The notes beneath the pieces were generated by a model. That model saw only the letters and a list, made by a program, of their open reading frames with translations. It made no database searches and was not told the origin of the DNA. A DNA stretch of 64,000 nt, taken from positions 3,226,501-3,290,500 of the forward strand of contig NC_084923.1 of the NCBI RefSeq assembly GCF_958298935.1. The letters are read 5' to 3'. This stretch comes from Phragmites australis (lineage: Eukaryota; Streptophyta; Magnoliopsida; Poales; Poaceae). Each line of letters begins with the position of its first letter. Position 1 is the stretch's first letter. This document shows positions 48,191-60,479 of the stretch, piece by piece. Position numbers and translations under genes: made by a program.

Positions 48191-49727
48191 CTAGTGATCA
48201 GATGGCTCCACAGAGATGGAGCCATCGGGAGAGACAGCGAGGGAGCTAGCAGCGAGGGAGAGCAGCGCATCGAGCGAGTGCGGGGTGCGGCCCCGCACGT
48301 GCTTGTAGAAGAGGAGTAGAGCGACAAGTGAGGCAACCGACGGCAGAGGAGCTGTCATCGGGCAGCGGCGGATCAGGTGAATGACAAGGTGACCCGGTGG
48401 AACGAGATCACGGTAGCAAGATCCGACAACAGAAGAGAGGATCTCGATGTTAGCAATCGACGCGAACATACGAGGACCAGCAACGACAACCAACAAATCG
48501 AACACGAGTTGTTGGCATATCCAGTAGGAGAGGACCTTTGAGCGTTGTATCTCTGATGGGAAAGAGTCAATCCCAGGGGAAGCGGCGGTGGTGGAGACCG
48601 GCGGCAACTCCCATTGGAGCAAGCCAGTCGAGTGCGCGGCGCGGTAGGAAGGGAGAGAGTCGGCATAGAGAGAACCGATGGAAAAAATTATGGTTTAGAG
48701 TGTGTTGCGGTGCCTCGAGGAGAATCATACCTCTCATAAATGTTAGAAATAACAACTTATATTCAATAGTAACCTTAATAAGATAATATATAGAGTACAC
48801 GAGAGTATAGAGAAAAAACTATAATAACATATATTTAAATGATAAAAACTCTATATTCCTAACAAAAAGATCATCTAAATCAGCGTACACATCAAGTAAA
48901 ATCCAGAGCATTGTACTTCAAAACTTAGCAGGTAAACTCAAAGAAATATCTTCCATAATTTCCCACTTGACAACGTCGCATATTCTAGAATGCTTCATCA
49001 ATAGTTAGGTTGAAATCAACGCCTCAATTATTTATGATTCATGTATTGTCTTCTTGGAAAGCACAGAAGAAGCACTTCAAATAGAAGGTTGTGATATTTG
49101 CTTATCTGAGCTTGCCATGAAATGGACACATCAGATTAGTTATGATTGAACAACTTTGAAATTTGTTGGGTACCCAGAAGAAGCTTAAATGGCTGATGAT
49201 TTTTCTTAATTTATATAATCACACAACAAAAAATTGCACACAACATCATAGATTATTCAAAGATATTGCATCTCTTAAGAGCATACAGATGAATGTAGCA
49301 GAAATCATCTATGAAATATAAGTGGTTGAATAATCAAAATAAACAAGCTTTATATTGTGCTTTGATGCAAACATATTAAGACAAGTAAATAAAAAAGCAT
49401 GGGATAAGTTGCTGGAATAAATAATAGAAGTAAATAAAAAATAGATTCCTATTTACAGCTCTAATTCTCAGGTTCCATATATCACACTGTGACGAACGAA
49501 CAACGCGAATATTATCAACTAGCTTCCGCAAACGTACACCAATATTTGTGAAACTTAAAGTTTCTAAACTAAAGATTGCAGCATTTTTCTCAACAAAGAG
49601 ACGAACAATCCCACTATAAGTTGTCAGAACAGTTGAGCGATAGATCTTCTAGCAAATAAATAAAAACATATACAGTAGCAAGCACAAACTTTACTAATAT
49701 CCTAATTTTGTAGTATCAAACAATATT
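48191..49727. other. Spacer with one unexplained minus-strand frame
   Basis: A 143-codon minus-strand frame (48622-48191) begins MLQWELPPVSTTAASPGIDS and includes APLPSVASLVALLLFYKHVR. I do not recognise it and give it no function. Bases 48700-49727 are AT-rich and contain the 3' flank of the zinc-finger gene; nothing else is seen. Confidence 0.35.
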
Positions 49728-51773
49728 TTACCCCCGAGGTTTGCACCTCCTCCTGTGCCGGCTAAAGTCTGAAATAAACTTATATATCTTGCTGCACCCA
49801 GGTGTTGTGCATTTATAAGGCTTCACCCCAGCATGGACCTGGAAATGCTCAGCCCGATCCCCAGACCACTTGAACGCCATACTGCAACCCTCCCATGGAC
49901 ATTTGTAAGGCATATCATCGTTGTGAACACTCTGGTGACGCCTCAGGTATCTGTGGGATCTGAAATGTCTGCTACACGACTTGACCATGCACATGTTTTT
50001 CTTGTGGACAGAAAGCTCTGCTCTTGTCTTGAATGTCATGCGGCAGTAATCAATATTGCATTCAAATCTGTTTATTTTCATCTTTTTAACCTTGCTTGTG
50101 GCTGAATTATCCACAAGTTCTCTCTTTATGTCGGCAAGTTTAACATCTGCAGATCCAGCTGTTGACATTGCACTCTCACAAGGATCAGTTCTCTCCAGTG
50201 CCAACTCTTCCTCGCATTGATCCCATAGAACATCATCATCCAATGCAATGTTTTCTTTCTTTACCTCCAGCAGCTCCAGCTTCCTTTTACCCCTGCGCCT
50301 AGAATAACATATAACATCTGTTCTCCCTGACCTACCGATGCTTCTAGCCACTATGTCTATTACACATGAAACACTGGGTGCAACAGATGTATCATGTGGT
50401 GCTCCTTTCTCAACAGTCGAACTTTTGGCTCTAACATGACCGTTGCTTGTGGATTTCACAAAATCACCAACATCTGCTGCATCATATTGATAAGGATGCA
50501 CTGTGCTGGCAACAGTCTCTCTAGCATTTCTGACCTGCACATTGTCTAACTCAATATCGCTATCAGGCAGCCATGTATCGTCTAAAGCAGCATCACCATC
50601 TCCATTGCTAGAAGCTCTGCCAGTATCTTCCGATTCTGAAACAGCTTCACTAGCAATATAATCCACCCCTGTAGCTTCCAGTTTCGCAGCTTCATGCACA
50701 AGAGAAGCTCCTGTCCCGGCAACTTCCGGCACAGAGATTGTAGCTCCTGGATCAGTGACAGCTTTGCTCACATGAGGATCTCTCTCCATAAGTTCTGGCT
50801 CAATAGAAGCTTCATTAACAAAAAAAGTTTTCCCTACAACTTCCAGTTCCGCGCCAGATCCATTGTTAAGAAAAGGTTCCCCTGTAACTTCTGGCAGCAT
50901 GCCTGTAACCCCTGGCACAGTAGCAGCTTTACTCTCAAGAGAAAGTCGCTTCTTAACTTCCGGATCAGTAGCCACTTCATTAGCAATGGACACACCCTTT
51001 AAAAATTCTAATTCAGTGGTTGATCCATTCACAATAGAATCACCCCCTGTAACCTCAGGCTCAGAGGCAGATTCACTCATAGCAGAAGTTATACATGTAA
51101 CGTCCTGCTCAATGGCAGCATCACTGATAATGAAAGTTGCAGCGTTAACTGCAGGCTCAGCATCAACCTCACTAGCAAGAGTAAATCCTCCTGCACCTTC
51201 CAGCTTCACGGCAGCTTCGCTAACCCCAGAACCAACCCTTGTAACTACCAGTCCCACGGCAGCTTCACTCATATGAGGTCCATGATCAATCTTGCATTTT
51301 TTAGCTGAAATAGTTCGCAGAACATTAAAAAGAACACAATTGCACATACAAATGATCCCTCGAATGGCAGTACAGTGCAAACCTTCCGGAGCGGGCGGCC
51401 GATGGGCTAGGCCGACGCGCTCTTCGCCCCTGACCTCGGGTTCAGGCACCCGACCGGCAATGTGCCCTTTGTGCTTGATTGCGTTCGGACCCTCCTGCAA
51501 TTCCGCCGGACACCCCAACTGTTAGAACCCCCAAGCAAAAACACTACTCCCTTAACGGCGACGCGGCGAAATAATGCGGCAAGGGTGGAGGGAGGGGGAT
51601 CGGCTTACCTGCGGGGCGGACCGGTTGAGCTCGCAGAAGGCGCAGCAGTCTTCGGTGGCGGCGTGGAGCCAGGACGCGGCGGGCGGCGGCGGGGGCGAGG
51701 CGGGGTTGGTGGTGGTGGTGGCGGAGCCCGAGGAGGAGGAGAGGAGGCGCGCGGCGTAGCGGCGGATGCGCAT
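49728..51773 (-). CDS. REF6-type C2H2 zinc-finger protein without Jumonji domains
   Basis: Exons 51773-51609, 51494-51383 and 51304-49728 give 617 residues. The N-terminus (MRIRRYAARLL, then Ser/Thr/Pro-rich) could pass as an organelle-targeting peptide. It is followed by CCAFCELNRSAPQ. Residues about 100-330 are a degenerate array of roughly 19-20-residue acidic repeats of the form xEPEVTGxxxxVxEAAxE. A linker with a basic patch (YSRRRGKRKLELL) follows. Residues 508-617 hold four zinc fingers in the order and spacing of Arabidopsis REF6/ELF6: CNIDYCRMTF...HKKNMC, CSRHF...HQSVH, CPWEGCSMAFKW...HFQVH and CTTPGCSKIYKF..SRHRRRC. In REF6 these fingers read specific DNA and bring an H3K27 demethylase to target genes. 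JmjN and JmjC are absent here. DNA binding is a fair inference; demethylase activity is not possible from this protein. Confidence 0.85.
50560..51250 (-). repeat. Coding tandem-like repeats in the zinc-finger gene
   Basis: Within the third exon, about ten units of roughly 57-63 nt encode variations on S/TExEVTG..xxVNEA.xEPE. On the plus strand this shows as recurring GTAACTTCTGG/GTAACCTCAGG and AGCTTCACT(A/C) phrases. The units are diverged but evenly spaced, an old internal expansion that stayed in frame. Confidence 0.75.
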
Positions 51774-52800
51774 GGCGGTGGGCGGCCGCGAGACGGTGGT
51801 CGGTGGTGGCGGTGGGGTAGGGGGCGCGCGCGGACGGACCGCGGAGGGTTGGGGAATTTCGGCCGGGAGCTCCTGGCCCTGCGGGGAGAATTTTCTAGTG
51901 GCGAGGTGTGCCTTTCGCGTCCGGACTGCGCCGTTTTGTGCTGCTGTGTTGTGTTTCGCTTCGGCCCTCTTGTGCTAGTGTTTACGCTACTACGCTAGTG
52001 TTAGGGTTGTCATTCTACTTTCCTCGTGTTATAAATACTCATCATTTTAATTAAGATTATATCAAAATTTTAAAATTTTAGCTGTTAATAGCTTTCAAAA
52101 TATTTAGAATGAATTATACAAAACCATAAATAGTGTGTCATTTGTAACATAAAGCTACAAGTATCATGTCTACTAACAAAAACTACAAGTATTGTGCATT
52201 AATTTCACACAAAATCTAATTTTAATATCAAAAAATAGTCTTATTTTTCATTAAAAATCCTTGAACTTTTTGTATCTATTCCATAATCCATGTGCAACCC
52301 ATTTTAATTATATTTATCCAAAGATATTGTGTAGAATTTAAACTAAAATTCTCAAAAAACTATTTTTTACCTCCTAACAATTGTTAGTGCCTCAAATAAA
52401 ATCCAAAAATATAGAAAAATTCACTATTATTCTTCTTATATAATAAACTAATTTATAAAATTATTTTCAATCCTAATTTATATGATGAAAAAAATGAGTT
52501 TTTTTAAATTCTTCATTTATATACTTACTATCCTTGTCATTGTACGTCGATCCTAATCTAAGACTTTTTTTTTTTGCTATACATTGGACATACCACAAGG
52601 ATGGTTCAACTTCTACGAGATTGCATGTGGCGGATTATTTCATTTTCCCTTTTCCCTCCCAAATCGGATAATCGGACCATCCCTAACTATATTTCCTTCA
52701 TTTCATTTCTTTTTATTTCTCTTTCTATTTTTTTAATTTTCTCTCATCTCCAATAAATTTCTGAGAAACTAAATGGAAAGGTATCTTGGTTTGCATATAA
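51774..52800. promoter_or_regulatory. Zinc-finger gene promoter and LTR-like AT-rich tract
   Basis: Bases 51774-51990 are GC-rich and probably the promoter and leader. Bases 52040-52510 resemble 30600-30930 and are likely a fragment of the same LTR family. No gene is seen. Confidence 0.4.
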
Positions 52801-54340
52801 TGAGGTATTAACAATAATTGATGTGTCTTGAACTTGTTTAACATGTGTTTATAGATGTTCGATCTTATTCATATCTAACTCGAGCTGGTGATATTTGGAA
52901 TTGACGAATTTTTCTCTGTATGTAGAAAAATTGCACACACCGGAATGTTCGATGTGAACATCGGATGTTCCGGTGTTCACCGGAAGTTCCAGTGTGGGCA
53001 GTGTGTATTCGTCGAACTATTTCTTGCAGAGAGCAATTTTTTGGGCGAAATTGGAGATCAATGCACCGGAAGGTCCAATGAATGTGGTGGCTACATCGGA
53101 GGGTATCACCGGAGTATTTTTAGTGCTGAAGCAGAAATAAAAGCAAACACCAAATTGTCCGGTGATAGACTTTAAGAGCGCCAAAGTATTTTCTGCAGAG
53201 AGGAAATTTTTTGCGCCAAGTTTAATTATGTACGCCGGATAGTTTGGTGCTGAGATTATGAATACCAGAGAATGCACTGAAACTTTTGTTGTAGTGAGGT
53301 TGTAGGAGGATGGTTTGGTGGATTAGCATACACCAGATTATACGATGATAGATATGAGATTACCGGAAGTTTTCACTAGATCTTCTCTTGCAAAGAGCAA
53401 AAAAATTCTGGAACAGATAGTGTTATACTCACCGGATGGTCCGGTGTTCAAGAGCAGAACACATTAGAACATCTGGTATTCACATTTTTTACAGGATGTA
53501 CTCTGAGTTGAAGTTTTTTTATTTTATCCTAACCTAGAGATATTTTAGAGTGTGAAGAAATGTGTTTGCTTGTTTCAAGGTGTGCAGGTGATGGATGCAA
53601 CTTGGCGGGTGATCGGAACTAATCGAATGCTTGGTGCCGTATGATCAAGGAGCCTGGAGAACTCAAGAGTGATCCTAGCTGTATACATGAAGGTCAAGCA
53701 AAACATGAAAAAAGGATAAAGATGGCATGTTGACAAAATCAAACGAATGGGATGTCGGTGTAGGTGACAAGGCAGCCCGAGGGATCGGGAGCCGGAGAGA
53801 CTTGCCGGCAGTCAAGATCGCAAGACGGAGGACACACGTCATCATCGGAGCGCTTGCTTAAGGTAGAAGCAAGTGGTAGCTAGTCACGCTTTGAGAAGTG
53901 TGCTAGTGTTTCGCGGTTTGGTCTCAAAATCGTGGGAGGACTAGAGGATTACATCACACCATCACGAAACTTGCATCGAGACAAAGCTAAATCGTAAAGG
54001 TGTTACGACCATTCGACGAATGGAGAATAAATGAACTAAAATACCCTCGGTGTTATGTAAAAGTGTATTATAAGAGAGATGTATTTTGGAAAAAAAAAAT
54101 AAGAAAACTTGAGGGACAAATTTTCTGGCCTATAAATTGAGGGGTAGGACTATAAGAGAGATTGTACCATCCATTTGAGCCCCTTGTAATATCCATATAA
54201 GAGTATTATGTTAGGGTTTATTGGAGAGGAGGATGAGTGTTTAGCTTATGTAATATGTGAGAGTTTTAAGAGAAAAATCTTTACAATACGCTTAAACTAG
54301 GACTGATCTCTTTAATTAATAAAGTTTATTTTATTTCATA
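52800..54340 (+). mobile_element. LTR-like repeat, copy 1 of a pair with 60480-61480
   Basis: It contains CACCGG...TCCGGTG-type motifs at 52940-53450. A segment with AGATGG(C)ATGTTGACAAA(A/G)TCAA and AGATCGCAAGAC(G/A)GAG follows, then a TATA-like CTATAAATTGAGGGG near 54130 and TTATGTAATATGTGAGAGTTTTAA. The same landmarks in the same order occur at 60480-61480, so both are LTRs or LTR fragments of one family in plus orientation. Ends and target duplications were not found. Confidence 0.55.
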
Positions 54341-57168
54341 TGCTTGAATTCCACTCCTTCTAGTTTATTTCTCTTGGTTCTCTTGCCTTGTGTGTAAGTT
54401 TTTCCTTTCCTTTCCGATTTTGATTTTTGTTTTTGTTTTTGGCTAAAATTTCAGCACTTGTGAGACCATTCTTCCAGTTGCTAGAGGCATAAAATTTGCA
54501 TACACACACTTATGTGACGGGATCTTAAATTTCCTTGCCTCTATATAATCAATTTGAAGAGTTTCATTGTTCGGTGTTCATCTTTTCTTGTTTCTTTGCT
54601 AGTTGTGATCTTTCGAGTGCTAAGACGTATAGATTGATCTTAAATGGAACCTATGGTTCATATACTATCCGTGGTGTCATGTTCCCTCAATTTTCTCTTG
54701 TTAAAACTTGTCTCAATTTTTACTTCTGCTTGAGTTTTGAGGTGCGTTGGGTGATCTAAATAGGAGGAGACCATCGATTTCGTAAAAAATTATTGATGCA
54801 CCTATTTACATACCCCTTTAGTCACTGATCTCTTTCCTACATGTTCCTTTGGAGGGATTCGTGAAGTGAAATGAGAAATAATCTCGTCCTAAAAGGAATG
54901 ACATAATCCCTTTGTGACGGGAACCGTGAAGTGAAACCGTTGAAATGCTGAAGGGGACGAAAATCCCTTTGCGAAGGAATGCTCTAATTTTGGGACACGG
55001 AACAGTGGGGTAAGTAACGGGCGGGGCGCCAACGGAAAGAATTTTTTTGAACAAACTTATAAGACAAAACAAGTTTCAAATAAATTGTAATAAACTATGA
55101 GAAAATTTTGCTGAAAAAAGATTCGCTAAACTCAGCCAGAAAGCTTTGTAACGAAATTTCCGAAGAAAGTTCATTACACAGATTTGATAGGAAACTTTGC
55201 TCAAGAAAACATTGCTAAAAAGCTTCTCGGAAAACTTTGCTTGAAAACTTTCAAGAAAATCAAGTTTTATAGAAAACTTTGTTTCAAACCTATTGTTGAA
55301 AAGTTTGATTAAAAATTACTCTAGAAAACTATTCTACAATTTTATATGTAGATTTTTAATAGAAAACTATTCTAGAAAACTTTGATGGATAACTTTTCTG
55401 GGAAGCTGTTTTAGAAAACTTTTATGGAAAACTTTGCTAGCAAACTTTGTTACATAACTTTTTTTTCTGTAAAAGTTTGCTAGAAAACCGGATGGAAAAG
55501 CTTTCTAGAAAACTTTGCTTCAAAACTTTGATGGGAAACTATTCTAGAAAACTTTGATGGGAAACTTTTCTCCAATACATTGTCTTAAAAAATTTACATC
55601 AAATTTTCTACTGAGACAAAACTTCTCTAACAAAAGTTCTCTAAAAAATTATAGAGAAAACTATTTGCTACAAGAAATTTTGCAATCAAAATTAGAGAAA
55701 AAGTAAGAAGTTTGCTAATCGAAAGATACATCTTTGTTGCAATAAAAAAAGTATGATAAAAAAAGAACTTGGACAAGGATAAAAAAGAACTTAGACACAG
55801 TCACATTAAGTAAAAGAAAAACGTGCAGAAGCTGAAATAGAGAATTTCCTTGATTAAAAAAAGGTAAAAGGAAATACGAAGTTACATCTTCATGGTTGAT
55901 CTAGTGGTAAAAGAGCACACTTTTGTGTTTAGCGATCTTCAGTGGGTCCCACACTTTTGGTTCATCCACTCGGATACGGGAACACAAAAATGGAAAGGAG
56001 GCGGCCGACGCCAGCGGAAAGAAAAAAAGAAAGGACACAGCAGGCTCATGTTAATTAGAGCAATTATCCTAAGAAAAAAAATGGAATGTTTTTTGTTGTG
56101 GGCCCGCGCGTCATGCGCGAGCGACGGACGCGTGTATCAGGAATCTCGCAAAGAAGTAGTATATCACGAAGCAAAACAGCTGTTACACCTAAAAAAAATC
56201 TTGTCAGTTGTAATGTCTACCCCTACTCAGGCACACATATTTCATCCTCTACACCCAGCAGTATCCTTCCCTTCCACCTCTATGTTGCTCTTTCGCGCAA
56301 TCCCAATTGAACTTCACAAAGTATACGTAGAATCTACGACAAATTTCAGCGATACTTGCATCCTAGATTACTGAAACTAGCTTGTTTGGAGGATAGGAAG
56401 GATCCAAAAGAAAAACAAGAATATGGAAAACCGCATGAAATTCATATGGCTGCATATTAATTTAGCGATACAGAAATGGAAAAGGCATCCATAAATTTGT
56501 AGGAATTGAGTGTTCGAACGGGCAAAGTGAAAAGGCACAATTCAAAGGCAATAAAGAAAGAAATAAGTTTAAATTTCGAAAATAAGAAGTAATTTTATAT
56601 GCAGTGCTTTTCTGTTTCAGAAACAAGATATTGAACACAGGATCGACCGTGCTACGTATTTATTGACATACAGTGTTGATGGAGTGCAATTTTCAGGGGT
56701 GCGGAAAAAATCGAAGGGTCATCGATGTCTAGACATACGGTGCTACGTAGTAGCCGGTTGATAGCTAGAGGCAAGCAACGGATCAGACCGGGCAAGTATG
56801 TCATGACTAATCCCATAGGAATTTAGTCATTGTTCGTCCAATCTCCATGGCTTAATTTGCACCAACAATGAAATTAAACAGCAATATGCATGCATAAACT
56901 TCCCATATCATTACTGCAAGATCGCGACAGATTTCAATTCTGCCCTATAAAATGATCAACAATATCAATTAAATTGACACACAATATATCTGTACAGCTA
57001 AGGCATTTTAACAGGCACACGCGTATGTACATAAGCAAAAGAAACACAGAAAAGATCAAAGAAACTAAAAAAAAACACCAATAAATCGAGCACCATGTGT
57101 ATACCTTTAAACCCGATACACATGAATGCAATATATGCAGCGTGTGTTTGAGTTGCACTACCATGCGA
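54341..57168. other. AT-rich repeat spacer
   Basis: Apart from the degenerate repeat array listed separately, this stretch has only short frames. Bases 54850-54990 hold two similar GTGAAGTGAAA(T/C) segments. Bases 55890-56350 include a 160-codon plus frame that starts in sequence resembling a tRNA-like promoter; I do not recognise a protein there. No gene is called. Confidence 0.35.
55085..55620. repeat. Degenerate array of AGAAAACTTTG(C/A)T motifs
   Basis: More than 20 variants of (T)AGAAAACTTTG(A/C)TxG(G)AAAACTTTxCT occur head to tail with an irregular period of about 11 or 22 bp. It looks like an old short-unit satellite or the internal repeat of an unknown element. No coding potential. 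Confidence 0.8.
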
Positions 57169-57729
57169 TCACTTCCAGCCGGGGTGGCGCCCGAGCCTGA
57201 GCTCCAAGTCCAGGTTCCTCTCCGGCGTCTCGCCGGCCTGCCACTCCGACCCTTCCAGCATGCTCGACCCCTGGCAACCGTGCCCATGCCACCCGAGGCC
57301 CAGGCTCAAGTCGTGATCTTGAGTGCCCCCCGCACCGAACAGGCTCAGCTCCCTCGGGCTAGGGCTGCCAGCGCCCAGGGTCTCCCCGGCCGCATACGGC
57401 GCCCCAGGGTAGTACATGGCGTAGCTGCTGCTCATCGGCGGCGCCGGTGGATACCCCTGGTGGCGGTACTGGCTGTAGCCCTCGGTGTTCCGGGACGCCG
57501 CCGAGGCCATGCCAGTGCGCGTGTCGCGGTCGCGGCCGGGGAGCCTGGCGCGGTCGCGGCGGTGGATGTTCATGTGCCCGCCCAGCGCCTGCGCCGTGGT
57601 GAACCCGTGCTTGCAGAAGTGGCACTCATGGTACGGCCGGCTGCTGCCAGCCGGCGCCGCGTCGACTACGTCGCCCCCAGCCCCCTCTAAGGCCACCGGC
57701 GCCTCCTTGCTGTTGCTGCCGCGCTCCAT
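57169..57729 (-). CDS. SUPERMAN-type single C2H2 zinc-finger protein with EAR motif
   Basis: A single-exon frame of 186 residues. The one zinc finger is [21 protein letters not shown] (plant QALGGH type), followed by RRDRARL as in the SUPERMAN/RABBIT EARS/TAC1 clade. The middle is Ser/Tyr/Pro/Gly-rich. DLSLGLGW lies mid-to-late in the protein, and the C-terminus has NLDLELRLG, a classical EAR repression motif (LxLxL) that recruits TOPLESS-type co-repressors. These proteins control floral organ boundaries, branching or trichomes. The exact orthologue cannot be fixed by eye, but RAMOSA1 is excluded because that has QGLGGH. The ATG at 57729 was chosen because the upstream in-frame part looks like 5' UTR; a weak TATA-like CATATAG lies about 105 bp upstream. 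Confidence 0.9.
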   Translation of the reverse strand: MERGSNSKEAPVALEGAGGDVVDAAPAGSSRPYHECHFCKHGFTTAQALGGHMNIHRRDRARLPGRDRDTRTGMASAASRNTEGYSQYRHQGYPPAPPMSSSYAMYYPGAPYAAGETLGAGSPSPRELSLFGAGGTQDHDLSLGLGWHGHGCQGSSMLEGSEWQAGETPERNLDLELRLGRHPGWK

Positions 57730-59938
57730 ATGCTGCAACTCTGAGATGGTTCGGAAGGTTTGGGAGAATACTGCCCGCTGGTGATGAACGAAAGTTTGAC
57801 GAAGAGATGGCGAAGTGTGTGCACACGGGGGGCTATATGAAGAGAAGAGGGAGGACGGTGACAAATGGGGGAGCATCGATCGCCACTACTGTCTCAGCGG
57901 TTACTGAATAAAAGATGGAACACGGTTTTGACAACCCAGTTTTAATTTGGAGAGGACGGCTGCTCGGCCGGCCGGCCGGCCATGGTGCCTAGCAGCTGCC
58001 TCCTTACCTATATCTGTGCCCTAGCTAGCTCAAGCTGTGGCGTGTCCTTCTTGCACTGCAATGCATGGAATGCATGGAGGTGCAGCCAACCAGCCATTTT
58101 CAGGGTGCTTCATATGGACGGAGGTGCAGCCGACCAGCCATGGATGGAGGTACCGGCCCTGTGGTGCTTCACTAGTGCTCGAATTGCGGTTGGTTACGTT
58201 GCACAACATGGCCTAAAATGGGTGACTGGAAAAGCTTTATTCGTACTACTGGCTAACATGCATCACTGTACACGTTCCTGTGAAGCTCTCCACTATCCAC
58301 ACTATTTCTTTTACATTGCGTCAAGACTCAAGAGCATGGTAATTAGTAAAATCCAAGTCGATAATATATTTTCCTAGCATGGCAATTTCACTCTGATGCA
58401 TTTTCTTTCGAGTATTCTTCCGATGCACACGTACGCAATCCGTTTTGTTGTACCGCTTGGTGCTGTTTTTGCACTCGGTTGGGTGCAGCAGCTGCTACTT
58501 CTGGTGTTGCTGTCATATCCTCGAAGGCATCGCGCGCTGACGCGGCACTGCCAATTATAGAATTATGATGCTTAAACTCTAGCTGATTTAATCGAATTGA
58601 GCTTGGTTTGCTATCCATGTATGGGCAAATGTGATACAGGATTCAGACACCTTGTGCATCAAGTCCAGCGTGCTAATTATTTTTCCTGCGACGTTTCGTC
58701 TTGGAATCAATTCTTCTCCTTGTGTGGATTAATACACTGCGATTATTTCGTCGCCCGGCATTTGGACTGTGAATCATATTCGTGACTGGAAAGTTGATCC
58801 CTGTGTACTCTCTGTGCACTTCGGCGTCGGATCGGAATGGGTGCAACGCGACAGACCATGTACGGCACGGCAGGTGTGCAATTGCGATGCGTTGCTATTA
58901 GATCCTAGCGATCTTAGGCTTCTCTTTTGCTGTCTCTTCTTTCACTGATAGCATGGAGAACAGCTCTGGAAGTCCGCGCCCCTCTGATTTTTCTTTAGTA
59001 TTTCGTTTCTAGAAGAAAAACGTTGGCTGTTTCATGGCACCTATTTTGAGGCCCCGGAGGCCGGAGCCACCTTCTTCGGAAGCCTGCTTCTAAAGCCTAA
59101 AACAAGGAGCCCAAACTCGGCCGAACGGGGCGGTCTAAGCGTGTGGGTCTTTCTCTTTTTCCTCTAGCTGTTTGGTTGGATAGAAATCAAATAGTGATCG
59201 TAGAAGTGGCTATCTATGAAGCGAAAAGTTTCCAAAGAAAGTTAGAACGTTTATATGATAATATATAGGTACATGTCTGTGTGTTGTAATGAGAACTTAT
59301 ATTTTTCATGAAAAGTGTATTTTGCACATGACCCTTATGTCGAGCACACGAATTTACATCAAAGGAAACATGTGAAGCATTCAAACAATTTTGTCAGACT
59401 CGAATCGTGAGATTGCTTTATATACTAACATGATCATCATTATCAGTTGTGGTTGGCATGAAGTATATCTAAAACATATAGTATTTTTAAAATGAAAATG
59501 TCACATGCAACATTGAAGCTAACATCAAAAGCACACATATAAAGAATTTTTTCCTTAATAAATTTATAGTTAAATGCTCGTGCAACACAAAGAAAGCCAA
59601 ACATTTACATGAGGTATTAATTGAGTGCCATAAGACACAAAACAAGTTGATGCCCGCGCGTCCGCCCCGGTAATTTTAGTGGAAACAATCTAAACAAGCA
59701 AGAAGTAGGAAGTGGTACAAAAATTTCAAAGGTATTCTGAAACTATAGTGCTCTATGGTGAAGTTATTTGAACTTATTTTTAATATTCTGTTTAATTGGA
59801 ATCAAGGTGCGCGCATTGGTCTGTATTTTATAATCAGACCTGAATGGATCATAGTTGACCATGCTTGTGCTGCATATTCATATGTACCTGTATTGCTTTA
59901 TGACACTCTTGGTATATATGTTCAATTCACAAAGTGAC
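57730..59938. other. Promoter of the zinc-finger gene and spacer, no other gene
   Basis: A run of GGCCGGCCGGCC lies at about 57965, and an imperfect duplicated segment GTGCAGCC(A/G)ACCAGCCAT at 58080 and 58122. The rest is mixed sequence without recognisable coding. Confidence 0.4.
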
Positions 59939-59941
59939 TGT

Positions 59942-60050
59942 AACACCTAGGTTTTAGCATTTTAGAAAAATAGCAAAATTCACTCCAAATTAAAAAAATA
60001 ATTATTAATCAAACATAAAATTAAGGGCATGTATATTTGATGTATATATA

Positions 60051-60089
<39 letters not shown>

Positions 60090-60475
60090 GTCTAAGTATT
60101 CCAAATATCACTAAATTAATTTCTAAATTAATAATTGCAATAAATTGATCATATGCATTATGGATTAATTGTTTTTATGGTTCTTGTGTGGCGATTCGAA
60201 ATTCGAATCTGTTTTAGTTCCTTTCGGTAATTTCCTTTTTCAAATCAATCCATGAAAGTCGATCTTCCAATCCAGCTCAAATATATAATTCAATTATTCA
60301 ATTGAATTATATCCATTTAACTTTGATCTACTCGAATTTGAACATCTCTCAAATTCAAATCTATTTCTTAGATTCTTTCATCTGAAGATCCAATTGAATT
60401 CATTTCTTTTGAATCCAACTCCAAATATTCTTTTCGAATCAATCATCGGAGTATTTTCCAGAAGAAGTTGTAAAA
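59942..60475 (+). mobile_element. Probable 5' fragment of a gypsy-type LTR
   Basis: The start TGTAACACCTAGGTTTTAGC resembles the beginning of many grass gypsy LTRs (TGTAACACCC...). Only the first 500 bp or so are present before a different LTR-like repeat begins, so this would be a truncated copy. The call rests on the first 20 bases and AT-rich content. Confidence 0.35.
60054..60084. repeat. (TA)n microsatellite
   Basis: About 15 uninterrupted TA units within AT-rich sequence. Confidence 0.95.
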
Positions 60476-60479
60476 TGGC

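Noticed and set aside
55895..55970. tRNA-like A and B box pattern (TGATCTAGTGGTAAAAGAGC ... GGTTCATCCAC)
   Set aside because: The B box is a poor match and no tRNA fold or SINE tail could be seen, so no RNA gene or SINE was called.
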